Part shown: piece after piece, positions 42,982 to 52,418 of the stretch
How positions within the stretch are numbered: the stretch's first letter is position 1
Layout of the letters: every line of letters begins with the position of its first letter
DNA from: an uncultured Neglectibacter sp.
GTDB taxonomy: Bacteria; Bacillota; Clostridia; Oscillospirales; Acutalibacteraceae
NCBI GenBank assembly: GCA_937958185.1
Contig: CALFFN010000029.1
Location: 1 to 58,479, forward strand
Direction of reading: 5' to 3'
DNA: 58,479 nucleotides
The notes under the pieces: generated by a model
Told to the model about the DNA's origin: nothing
Seen by the model: only the letters and a program-made list of their open reading frames with translations
Databases searched by the model: none
Position numbers and translations under genes: made by a program

Positions 42982-43348
42982 CCGTCTCCCTGTTCCCTTT
43001 GTTTTCCGAATAGACAGAAATTCCAGCCGGGGAAGCTTCCCCGGTTTTTGGCTGTGCAGAAAAAACCTTTTCCTCACGGAGCCGCTCCTGCCGCTCCGCC
43101 CGCTGCGCAAACAGCGCCCAATAGCTTTTTTGCTCATAATACATATCGGTGAGGATACGCACCGTCCTGCGCCGGGCAAGCTCTGTTTCGCCCTGCTGCA
43201 AGCGGCTGCCGTTCAGCTCGTGCAGCCTGTTCCGCAGCAGCTCCACCTGCTGCCGGGCATTTTCCGCCAGCTTTCCGTAATCAATGGCTTCACAGGGAGC
43301 GTCCCAGCCCCCTACCGTCTGTTTCGTATTTTTCCGTGTGAGCTCCAT
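42896..43348 (-). CDS. Hypothetical protein divergent from the S24 regulator
   Basis: 150 residues, no recognised family. The first 95 residues look like a real helical protein (ENARQQVELLRNRLHELNG, YYEQKSYWALFAQRAERQERLREE), while the last 50 are Pro/Ser-rich and run antisense over the last 86 bases of rbsK. GGAGG lies before the ATG at 43348. It is divergent from the LexA/CI-like regulator and shares its operator region, so it is probably controlled by it. The natural stop may have been nearer, before a frameshift; only the N-terminal part is well supported. Confidence 0.55.
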   Translation of the reverse strand: MELTRKNTKQTVGGWDAPCEAIDYGKLAENARQQVELLRNRLHELNGSRLQQGETELARRRTVRILTDMYYEQKSYWALFAQRAERQERLREEKVFSAQPKTGEASPAGISVYSENKGNRETVTPASPPPPPGSAAKAVRLCGSRTSRTL

Positions 43349-43371
43349 ACCAATACCTCCTTGCTCGAAAA

Positions 43372-43463
43372 CTTCCTTTCAGTGAAGTTCTATATTCAGG
43401 TTACCCCATTTAATTGAAGTTGTCAAGAGGAAGGCAGAAAATAAATTTCAATAAAATGAAGTT
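43372..43463. promoter_or_regulatory. Cluster of three operator-like TTCA/TGAA sites
   Basis: AACTTC-N8-GAAGTT (about 43374-43393), ATTTAATTGAAGTT (about 43408-43421) and AAATTTCA-N5-ATGAAGTTT (about 43444-43464) share the TGAAGTT half site. They lie between the two divergent promoters: a weak one for the minus-strand gene (TTGACA-N17-TAACCT, 43398-43426) and the perfect one of the regulator. Confidence 0.65.
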
Positions 43464-43470
43464 TTTGGGC

Positions 43471-43499
43471 TTGACAGCTTCCACTTTGCCAACTATAAT
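43471..43499 (+). promoter_or_regulatory. Perfect sigma-A promoter of the S24 regulator gene
   Basis: TTGACA-N17-TATAAT, twelve of twelve consensus bases with ideal spacing. One operator-like site abuts its -35. Confidence 0.9.
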
Positions 43500-43541
43500 A
43501 AAAGCAGGTAAAAGATATTTACGGCAAACGGCGGTGGAAGC

Positions 43542-44252
43542 ATGGGGCTGGAGATCATCAATCGGCTGAAAAAAGAAAAGGGGCTTACCAACGGCGACCT
43601 TGCCCGGATTTCCGGCGTGACCCAGAGCACGCTGGATAAGATCACGGCGGGCATCAATACCAATCCAAAGCTGGAGACCCTGCAGGCGATCTGCCGGGCG
43701 CTGGGCTGCCGGCTAGCGGATTTTGACGAGGTGCAGGTAGCAGGCGGGGAAATCAGCGATTCTGAGCTGGAGCACCTGAAAAAGTACCGTGTGCTGGACG
43801 TGTACGGAAAGCGGGCGGTAGACGCCGTGCTGGACACGGAGCACGACCGCATGACCCATATCGTGGAGCGGGAGCAGAAGGGCTGGATCACCTATATCAA
43901 CTGCTATGACCTGGCGGTTTCCGCCGGGATCGGCGAGCCTATGGGCGACACCTACTATACCAACAAGCTGGAAATCCCCACCGAGCGGGTGCCGGAAAAC
44001 GCGCACTACTGCGTCCGGGTCAACGGGGACAGTATGGAGCCAGCTTATCGGGACGGCGACATCGTATTCGTGGAGCGGCTGGACGGTTCCGTGCGGGAAG
44101 GGGAGATCGGCGTGTTTGCCCTGAACGGCGAGGGCTTCTTAAAGCGGCTGGGAAACCGGGAGCTGATTTCCCTGAACCCGAAATACGACCCCATCGCCAT
44201 TCGGGAGTTTGACGACCTCCGCTGTCAGGGGCGTGTGCTGGGCAAGGTGTGA
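43542..44252 (+). CDS. LexA/CI-like repressor with XRE DNA-binding and S24 peptidase domains
   Basis: 236 residues. The XRE helix-turn-helix is at about 4-60 (LARISGVTQSTLDKITAG). After a linker, the S24 autopeptidase domain has the cleavage bond Ala128-Gly129 (SAGIGEP), the nucleophile Ser164 (GDSMEP) and the general base Lys201 (GFLKRL). Such repressors cut themselves when bound to RecA-DNA filaments, as in SOS control or prophage induction. It is divergent from a small gene with shared operators, the layout of a phage immunity region, but no phage genes are near. GGTGGAAG precedes the ATG. Confidence 0.88.
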   Translation: MGLEIINRLKKEKGLTNGDLARISGVTQSTLDKITAGINTNPKLETLQAICRALGCRLADFDEVQVAGGEISDSELEHLKKYRVLDVYGKRAVDAVLDTEHDRMTHIVEREQKGWITYINCYDLAVSAGIGEPMGDTYYTNKLEIPTERVPENAHYCVRVNGDSMEPAYRDGDIVFVERLDGSVREGEIGVFALNGEGFLKRLGNRELISLNPKYDPIAIREFDDLRCQGRVLGKV

Positions 44253-44259
44253 AAAGGGT

Positions 44260-44288
44260 TTGCACACCGGGCGGCGATATGCTATAAT
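44260..44288 (+). promoter_or_regulatory. Promoter upstream of the repeat-rich leader at 44.3-44.7 kb
   Basis: TTGCAC-N17-TATAAT. It starts 8 bases after the S24 regulator stop and would produce a leader of about 465 bases before the small acidic protein gene. Confidence 0.7.
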
Positions 44289-44293
44289 AGACA

Positions 44294-44319
44294 CTAGATG
44301 CTAGATACTGGATGCTGGA
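44294..44319 (+). repeat. Short tandem repeats (TAGATGC / TAGATACTGGATGCTGG)
   Basis: TAGATGCTAGATACTGGATGC and a closing TGGA follow the -10 directly. Similar short repeats follow promoters at 8510 (plus strand) and 57520 (minus strand). Confidence 0.55.
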
Positions 44320-44420
44320 AAAGGGCGGGGAGCACGGGACTTTAATCACCGGGTTCCGCGCTGGAAAGCAAAAGCCGCCGGTTTTACGGACGCCAAACGC
44401 AGGAGTAGTATTATGGTTGC

Positions 44421-44740
44421 GAAAGCTGCGGTCGGGCGGGGGAAAATGTGACTTGCAGCAAGTAGTTTCACGATTGCCCATTCTCGCCTGTCGGCTCGGT
44501 CAGTTCGCACCAGCGTCCCACCGGGACGCGCTCACCGCAGTCGCGGGCGGGTGATTTGCCCGCGGCTTGCACAAAGAGGGTTCACGAAAAGCGGTTCTGT
44601 AATCATTCAACAAAGCTGCGGTCGGGCGGTGTAGGTGCGCCCTGCACAAAGAAGGTTCACGAAAAGTGGTTGCACGATTGCCCAGTGCAGTCACGGTCGG
44701 GTGATTTGCCTGCGGTTTGTACAAAGAGGGTTCACGATTA
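44421..44740 (+). repeat. Four copies of the GGTCGGG...TTCACGA intergenic element
   Basis: Copies at 44421-44479, 44537-44587, 44612-44662 and 44687-44738, the last three with a period of about 75 bases. The consensus is GC(T/C)GCGGTCGGG(T/C)G, 20-25 bases, TTGCACAAAGAGGGTTCACGA (shown in parts). The 506-bp gap 44253-44758 contains no other feature than the promoter and short repeats. The last copy ends 7 bases before the poly-A/GGAGG ribosome site of the next gene. Confidence 0.7.
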
Positions 44741-44758
44741 AAAAAAGGAGGTAGGCGT

Positions 44759-45025
44759 ATGTCTCCCAAAATGGTAGAACTGCACGATGTAGATGTCCCT
44801 GAATTTCTGAAGGTGCTGGACGGCTGCGAGGGGGAAATCTATCTGATGACCCGGGACGGCGACCGCCTGAACCTGAAAAGCAAGCTGTGCCAGCTGGTGG
44901 GCTTGACAAGGCTGATCGAGGGCGGCAAAATCGCCGAGGCCTTCATCATGTGCGAAAAGGAATCGGACGAATCCAAGCTGTTTCGGTTCAACCTGTACAA
45001 GAAATCCGGCGAAGATGAAGAATAA
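44759..45025 (+). CDS. Small acidic protein, possibly HPr-like fold
   Basis: 88 residues starting MSPKMVELHDVDVPEFLKVL, with GGAGG 8 bases upstream. An in-frame ATG at 44717 is inside the repeat and is rejected. The size and the stretch GDRLNLKSKLCQLVGL recall HPr-like proteins, in which a similar helix follows the central strand, but the phosphorylatable His is not in place, so a phosphocarrier role is unlikely. The C-terminus (EKESDESKLFRFNLY) is acidic. Function unknown. A terminator follows immediately. Confidence 0.7.
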   Translation: MSPKMVELHDVDVPEFLKVLDGCEGEIYLMTRDGDRLNLKSKLCQLVGLTRLIEGGKIAEAFIMCEKESDESKLFRFNLYKKSGEDEE

Positions 45026-45027
45026 GG

Positions 45028-45056
45028 AAAGGCGGCGCCGCGGTGCCGCCTTTTTT
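45028..45056 (+). terminator. Terminator after the small acidic protein gene
   Basis: AAAGGCGGC pairs with GCCGCCTTT, followed by further T residues. Confidence 0.88.
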
Positions 45057-45073
45057 CTGAAAGCAGGTGTGCT

Positions 45074-46057
45074 ATGAAAAGACGGAGAATGGGGAAAAAC
45101 GGCAGGCGCTTCGGCTGGCTGCTGGGGATCATTTTCTTCTGCCTGCTGCTGTTTTTGGCAGAGGAGCAGGGCGTATTTGACGATGCTTTTTCCCTGCCAC
45201 CGGCGGAGCAGGGCGGCAGCCCGGCGTCGGCGGCGGTAGACGCTGAGCCCCCGGAGGGGCTGGAGGTCTATTTTCTGGACGTGGGGCAGGGGGACAGCGA
45301 GCTTATTCGCATTCCCAGCGGCGACGGCGTGTTCTGCGCCCTGATCGACACCGGGGAATATGCTTACGCCGATCGATTGACCAACGCTCTCCGCAGTTTG
45401 GGCGTGGAAAGGATAGACGCTTTGATCTGCAGCCACCCCCACACCGACCATATGGGCTGCATGGCGCGGATCGTGCAGCGGTTTGAGATCGGGGAAGTGT
45501 ATCTGCCCCGTATCCCGGACGAGCAGGTGCCCACCACCTCCGCCTATGAAGCGCTGCTGAACGCGCTGGAAAGGAAACATTTGACCGCGGTGGAGCTGCA
45601 CAGCGGCACAGAAATTTCCTGCCCGGAGGGGGCGGAGCTCCAGGTGCTTGCCCCCAGGGAGGGGGAAGCGTGGGAGGACCTGAACAACTATTCCGGGGTG
45701 CTCCGGCTGACCTACGGCGAGAACGCGTTCCTGTTCACCGGGGACGCGGAAAAGGGCAGCGAAGCCCACATTCTGGAGGACGGGGCGGACGTGTCTGCCG
45801 ATGTGCTGAAATGCGGGCACCACGGCTCCCGCACCTCCACCTCCGCCAAATTTTTGAAGGCGGTGAACCCCCGGTATACCGTTATCAGCTGCGGACTGGA
45901 GAACGACTACGGGCACCCCCACAAGGAAACCATGGAAAAGCTGAACAGGCTGGGAACGGTGATTTACCGCACCGACACGGAGAAAACCATTCTTGCCAAA
46001 AGCGACGGCACCAGGATCGCCTTTACCACCGGGCTGACCCTGATGGAAACAGAATAA
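45074..46057 (+). CDS. ComEC-like metallo-beta-lactamase-fold hydrolase, membrane-anchored
   Basis: 327 residues. An N-terminal signal anchor (about 13-30) precedes an extracytoplasmic domain of the ComEC C-terminal type: FLDVGQGDSELI, ALIDTGEY, the metal-binding SHPHTDHMG, FLFTGDAEKGSE and CGHHGSRTSTS, then SCGLENDYGHPHKETME. All metal ligands are present. Stand-alone forms of this domain occur widely in Clostridia and are proposed to be nucleases, sometimes linked with DNA uptake. It lies 14 bases upstream of pyrE and probably shares its transcript. Confidence 0.88.
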   Translation: MKRRRMGKNGRRFGWLLGIIFFCLLLFLAEEQGVFDDAFSLPPAEQGGSPASAAVDAEPPEGLEVYFLDVGQGDSELIRIPSGDGVFCALIDTGEYAYADRLTNALRSLGVERIDALICSHPHTDHMGCMARIVQRFEIGEVYLPRIPDEQVPTTSAYEALLNALERKHLTAVELHSGTEISCPEGAELQVLAPREGEAWEDLNNYSGVLRLTYGENAFLFTGDAEKGSEAHILEDGADVSADVLKCGHHGSRTSTSAKFLKAVNPRYTVISCGLENDYGHPHKETMEKLNRLGTVIYRTDTEKTILAKSDGTRIAFTTGLTLMETE

Positions 46058-46071
46058 AAGGAGAGAACAGT

Positions 46072-46734
46072 ATGCTGACGGAAAAAAAGAAAGAATTTAT
46101 CGAATTTATGATGTCTGCCGATGTGCTGCGGTTCGGGCATTTCGTCACGAAAAGCGGCAGGAACACCCAGTATTTCGTGAATACCGGAAACTATAAAACC
46201 GGGGCGCAGCTGGCGAGACTGGGCAGCTATTACGCCGCCCTGGTCAAGGAAGCGGCGGGGGAGGATTTTGAAGCCATGTTCGGTCCCGCGTACAAGGGCA
46301 TTCCGCTGGCGTCCGCCTGCTCCATTGCCCTGTATCGGGACCACGGCATCGACAAGCCCTATTTCTTCAACCGCAAGGAAAGCAAGGATCACGGGGAGGG
46401 CGGCGTGACCGTGGGCTACCAGCCCAAGGACGGCGACCGTATTCTCATCATTGAGGACGTGATCACCGCCGGGACTGCCGTGCGGGAGACCATGCCAATT
46501 TTGAAAGCCTGCGCCAAGGTGCGGGTGCCCCATATGTTTATCAGCGTGGACCGCTGCGAGGTGGGGAAAACCCCCGGCAAAACCGCCATCATGGAGGTGG
46601 AGGAGGAGTTCGGGATCAAGGTACACCCCATCGTCACGGTGGTGGATATCCATGAATATCTGGAAATGACCGGCGCGGACAAGGACCTGCTCCGCGCCAT
46701 GGAGGATTACATGGCGCAATACTGTGTGCTGTGA
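46072..46734 (+). CDS. pyrE: Orotate phosphoribosyltransferase
   Basis: 220 residues. It makes orotidine monophosphate from orotate and PRPP in pyrimidine synthesis. It starts MLTEKKKEFIEFMMSADVLRFG, with FVTKSGRNTQYFVNTG, the KESKDHGEGG flexible loop with its catalytic Lys, and the PRPP-binding motif ILIIEDVITAGTAVRET. AAGGAGAG precedes the ATG at 46072. The rest of the pyr pathway is not in this window. Confidence 0.93.
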   Translation: MLTEKKKEFIEFMMSADVLRFGHFVTKSGRNTQYFVNTGNYKTGAQLARLGSYYAALVKEAAGEDFEAMFGPAYKGIPLASACSIALYRDHGIDKPYFFNRKESKDHGEGGVTVGYQPKDGDRILIIEDVITAGTAVRETMPILKACAKVRVPHMFISVDRCEVGKTPGKTAIMEVEEEFGIKVHPIVTVVDIHEYLEMTGADKDLLRAMEDYMAQYCVL

Positions 46735-46749
46735 ATGGAAAGAAATAGG

Positions 46750-46787
46750 AAAAGCCGTAAAAGCAGGCTGCTTTTACGGCTTTTTTC
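46750..46787. terminator. Bidirectional terminator after pyrE
   Basis: AAAAGCCGTAAAAGCA pairs perfectly over 16 bp with TGCTTTTACGGCTTTT, loop GGC, then T residues. It separates pyrE from the convergent P-type ATPase gene. Confidence 0.92.
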
Positions 46788-46829
46788 TTATCTTAATCAG
46801 AGGAAACCTTATTTTTACCGTGCAGCTGC

Positions 46830-49310
<2,481 letters not shown>

Positions 49311-49422
49311 AGCAGCTCCCTCCTTTGCGGAATAATCAAATACTGTGAAAGACAGCGCCGGAAAGCCCTGCCGTCCGATGAAAGTCGTTTTTTGATGAGT
49401 CAAAGCTATAAGCTTATTTTCT

Positions 49423-49451
49423 AGTATATACCAACCCGCAGTTTTTTCCAA
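49423..49451 (-). promoter_or_regulatory. Promoter of the P-type ATPase gene
   Basis: TTGGAA-N17-TATACT on the minus strand, leaving a leader of about 105 bases to the TTG start. Between this and 49587 nothing else is visible. Confidence 0.65.
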
Positions 49452-49587
49452 GAGGCTTTTTCTTTCGGTTTGTTCCCGGATCGCCGTGTCGTTTGCAGGA
49501 AATGGTCTCCGATATTTAGAAATGCGGAAAATATCTTTGAATTTTTGGGGAGATTGCCGATATTCCGCGGTAGACCGCCATTTCGCC

Positions 49588-49616
49588 TTGACAGATAAGG
49601 AAAATCAGACTATACT
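49588..49616 (+). promoter_or_regulatory. Strong sigma-A promoter of the ricin-fold protein gene
   Basis: TTGACA-N17-TATACT, eleven of twelve consensus bases, 61 bases before the ATG. Confidence 0.85.
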
Positions 49617-49676
49617 GTTACAATCAGAATAAAACAGAAATACAGTCCCGTTTTACACAGGAAAGGAAGATTTGAG

Positions 49677-50327
49677 ATGGCAACGAAAAAGGCAGCAGAA
49701 GTTATGATCGTCAACCGCAGGAGCAAAAAGGCCCTGCAGGCAACAGGATTGGACAATGGCATGGTCGTAGAGCAGGCAGCCCCCGTCGGCAGCGACGCGC
49801 AGCTGTGGAGCATTGTAGAAGGAAAGAACGGCGCGAAGATCGTCAATAAGGCAAGCGGCAAGGTGCTGGACGTAATGAGCGAGGGCACCGATAACGGCAC
49901 CTGGGCGCAGACCTGGGAAGACGTAGCGGGCGAAAGCCAGGTGTGGAACGTGGTTTCCGCCTCTGCTTCCTATAAGAAGCTGGTCAATGTCCGTTCCGGC
50001 AAGGTGCTGGACATTGTGGATATGAGCGATGAGGACGGCGCCCCTGCCCAGATATGGGAAGATGTGGACGGCGCCGGACAGCAGTGGAAGCTGGTTGCCC
50101 CTAAGGCTGCTACGCCCAAGGCTGCCGCTTCCAAGACCGCGAAAAAGCCTGCCGCCAAGAAGCCGGCAGCAAAGAAAGCCGTTCCGGCTGCAAAGCCCGC
50201 TCCCGCGGTGGAAAAGAAGGCAGAGACCGCGGTGGAGAAAAAGCCCGCCCCCGCAAAGACCGTTTCCAAAGCCAAGGCGAAAGCGGAGCCCAAGAAGCCC
50301 GCTGCTAAGGAGACTGGCAAGAAATAA
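49677..50327 (+). CDS. Ricin-type beta-trefoil protein with histone-H1-like tail
   Basis: 216 residues, no signal peptide or membrane helix, so it should be cytosolic. Residues about 7-142 form a ricin-B-like trefoil with repeated Q.W motifs: AQLWSIV, SQVWNVV, QQWKLV, each after a K.VDV/KVLDI-type strand (SGKVLDVMS, SGKVLDIVD). Residues 143-216 are a Lys/Ala/Pro-rich tail with AAKKPAAKKPAAKK-like repeats, as in the C-terminus of histone H1 and of bacterial DNA-coating proteins. Trefoils of this kind bind sugars; the tail could bind nucleic acid or acidic polymers. GGAAGAT precedes the ATG. Function unknown; the combination is unusual. Confidence 0.8.
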   Translation: MATKKAAEVMIVNRRSKKALQATGLDNGMVVEQAAPVGSDAQLWSIVEGKNGAKIVNKASGKVLDVMSEGTDNGTWAQTWEDVAGESQVWNVVSASASYKKLVNVRSGKVLDIVDMSDEDGAPAQIWEDVDGAGQQWKLVAPKAATPKAAASKTAKKPAAKKPAAKKAVPAAKPAPAVEKKAETAVEKKPAPAKTVSKAKAKAEPKKPAAKETGKK

Positions 50328-50385
50328 GCTGGTTTCCTGCAAAATCCGACAGGGAAAGCTTGTCAAAAAACAGAAGATGTTCGTG

Positions 50386-50417
50386 AAAAGGCAGGAATTT
50401 TCCTGCTTTTTCTTTTT
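50386..50417 (+). terminator. Terminator of the ricin-fold gene
   Basis: GCAGGAA and TTCCTGC pair, flanked by AAAAG and a TTTTTCTTTTT tract. Confidence 0.75.
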
Positions 50418-50475
50418 GCGCAAAGCAAAGAAAAAAGAGGATTTGCAATCTGAAAAAAATTTTTTGCAAAATCCC

Positions 50476-50504
50476 TTGACAGGACGAAAACGCCGTGCTA
50501 TACT
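50476..50504 (+). promoter_or_regulatory. Promoter of the T-box leader
   Basis: TTGACA-N17-TATACT; transcription would start near 50511, just before the T-box stem I. Confidence 0.85.
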
Positions 50505-50519
50505 AGGGCACAAATCAGA

Positions 50520-50868
50520 ACACCAATACACCTGTGAGCAGGAGTAGTACCGTTTCAGGTCTGCATGATAGGGCGAAAGCCCTCAGAGAGCCGTGGAGGG
50601 TGGGATCACGGCGGTGCGGCGAAGCGGGAATGGACCTGTGAGGGCTGACCGAGGCAGGGAACGGGCGGGCGCTACAACAGCACACCTTTCCACTCTGCGT
50701 TAGGAAGGACGGAGGCTGACCGTTACAGCGGCTAGCGTATGAAAGTACGCGAAAAAGAGGCGCGCAAAATATGAAATGGCTCTGCCGGTTCATATTCGGC
50801 GAATTTAGGTGGCACCGCAGATGCAGTCAGGTATCTGTCCTAAGAAATTGGGACAGGTGCCTTTTTTG
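50520..50868 (+). ncRNA. T-box riboswitch, tryptophan specificity
   Basis: The leader shows the T-box elements in order: an AGTA loop-E-like motif near 50532, the AGAGAG region (50585-50590), a specifier loop GGGAATGGACC with UGG at 50631-50633 as the Trp codon, the T-box sequence AATTTAGGTGGCACCGCAG at 50802-50820, and a terminator AGGTATCTGTCC / GGGACAGGTGCCT (50829-50862) with a T-tract. Uncharged tRNA-Trp would stabilise the antiterminator and let transcription go on into the TrpB-like gene. Trp specificity is inferred from the codon position and agrees with the gene it controls. Confidence 0.9.
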
Positions 50869-50905
50869 GTTTTCTGAAAAATTTTTCTGAAAGGAAATGA
50901 ACCCT

Positions 50906-52279
50906 ATGGCAGAACAGAAAATTCCCTACAAAATCTATTTGGACGAAAGCGAAATGCCCAGGGCATGGTACAATCTGCGGGCAGACATGAAGAATAAGCC
51001 CGCCCCCCTGCTGAACCCGGCTACCCATCAGCCCATGAGCTTTGAAGAGCTGACCCCGGTGTTCTGCGACGATCTGGTCCGGCAGGAGCTGGACAACGAC
51101 ACCCGCTTTTTTGAGATCCCCGAGGAAATTCAGCAGTTCTACAAAATGTACCGCCCCTCTCCGCTGGTGCGCGCCTATTTTCTGGAAAAGGCGCTGGGCA
51201 CCCCGGCGAAGATCTACTACAAATTCGAGGGGAACAATACCTCCGGCTCTCATAAGCTGAACTCCGCCATCGCCCAGGCATACTATGCCAAGAAGCAGGG
51301 GCTCAAGGGTGTGACCACCGAGACCGGCGCAGGGCAGTGGGGCACGGCGCTTTCCATGGCGTGCTCTTACTTTGATCTGGATTGCAAGGTGTTCATGGTA
51401 AAGGTCTCCTATGAGCAGAAGCCCTTCCGCCGGGAGGTCATGCGCACCTACGGCGCTGCCGTCACTCCTTCTCCTTCTGAGACCACTGAGGTGGGCAAAA
51501 GGATACTGGAAGCGCACCCCGGCACCACGGGAAGCCTTGGCTGCGCCATTTCCGAAGCGGTGGAGGTGGCGACCTCCACTCCCGGCTACCGCTATGTGCT
51601 GGGTTCCGTGCTGAACCAGGTGCTGCTGCACCAGTCCGTCATCGGCTTGGAAACCAAGGCGGCGCTGGACAAATACGGCATCAAGCCGGACATCATCATC
51701 GGCTGTGCCGGCGGCGGCTCCAATCTGGGCGGCTTGATCGCCCCCTTCATGGGCGAAAAGATACAAGGGAAGGCAGACTACCGTTTTATCGCGGTAGAGC
51801 CCGCTTCCTGCCCCTCCTTTACCAGAGGAAAATACGCTTATGATTTCTGCGACACCGGCATGGTCTGCCCGCTGGCGAAAATGTACACCCTGGGCTCGAA
51901 CTTCATTCCCTCCGCCAACCACGCGGGCGGGCTGCGGTACCACGGCATGAGCTCCGTGCTGTCCCAGTTGTATGACGACGGGCTGATGGAAGCTGTCTCC
52001 GTGGAACAGACCGCCGTGTTTGAAGCGGCGGAAATGTTCGCCAGGGTGGAGGGCACCCTGCCCGCTCCCGAATCCAGCCATGCCATTCGCGTTGCCATTG
52101 ACGAAGCGCTGAAGTGCAAGGAGACCGGGGAAGCCAAAACCATTGTGTTCGGTCTGACCGGCACGGGTTACTTTGATATGACCGCCTATGAGAAATTCAA
52201 TGACGGCAAGATGACCGATACGATCCCCACCGACGAGGAGCTGGAGCAGAGCCTTGCCTCCCTGCCCAAGGTGGAATAA
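50906..52279 (+). CDS. trpB: TrpB2-type tryptophan synthase beta subunit-like PLP enzyme
   Basis: 457 residues from the ATG at 50906, ten bases after AAGGA (an ATG at 50897 is too close to it). PLP is bound by Lys117 in NNTSGSHKLNSA; the phosphate loop CAGGGSNLGG and ETGAGQWGTALS are present. Length and motifs fit the TrpB2 branch, which joins indole and serine to tryptophan and can work without TrpA. No trpA or other trp gene is adjacent, so it probably scavenges indole. The tryptophan T-box in front fits this. Its own terminator follows at 52306-52343. Confidence 0.92.
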   Translation: MAEQKIPYKIYLDESEMPRAWYNLRADMKNKPAPLLNPATHQPMSFEELTPVFCDDLVRQELDNDTRFFEIPEEIQQFYKMYRPSPLVRAYFLEKALGTPAKIYYKFEGNNTSGSHKLNSAIAQAYYAKKQGLKGVTTETGAGQWGTALSMACSYFDLDCKVFMVKVSYEQKPFRREVMRTYGAAVTPSPSETTEVGKRILEAHPGTTGSLGCAISEAVEVATSTPGYRYVLGSVLNQVLLHQSVIGLETKAALDKYGIKPDIIIGCAGGGSNLGGLIAPFMGEKIQGKADYRFIAVEPASCPSFTRGKYAYDFCDTGMVCPLAKMYTLGSNFIPSANHAGGLRYHGMSSVLSQLYDDGLMEAVSVEQTAVFEAAEMFARVEGTLPAPESSHAIRVAIDEALKCKETGEAKTIVFGLTGTGYFDMTAYEKFNDGKMTDTIPTDEELEQSLASLPKVE

Positions 52280-52305
52280 ACAGAATTTTCTTATCCTCCT
52301 AAACC

Positions 52306-52343
52306 AGGGACTCCTGCATCAGGCAGGGGTCCTCTTGCTTTTT
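52306..52343 (+). terminator. Terminator of the TrpB-like gene
   Basis: AGGGACTCCTGC pairs with GCAGGGGTCCT (one mismatch) around ATCAG, followed by CTTGCTTTTTT. Confidence 0.8.
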
Positions 52344-52418
52344 TGCCGGACTTGCTGCATAATAGAAATAGCGGATAGTTTTCGAGACGGCAAAAATGAA
52401 AACGAAAGGACGGATACT

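Noticed and set aside
43542..44252. Calling the S24 regulator lexA itself
   Set aside because: Its DNA-binding domain is of XRE (Cro/CI) type and not the winged helix of LexA, so only a LexA/CI-like call is justified.
44421..44740. Possible small CRISPR from regularly spaced repeats
   Set aside because: Only three regular copies, repeats are imperfect, spacers share sequence, and there are no cas genes.
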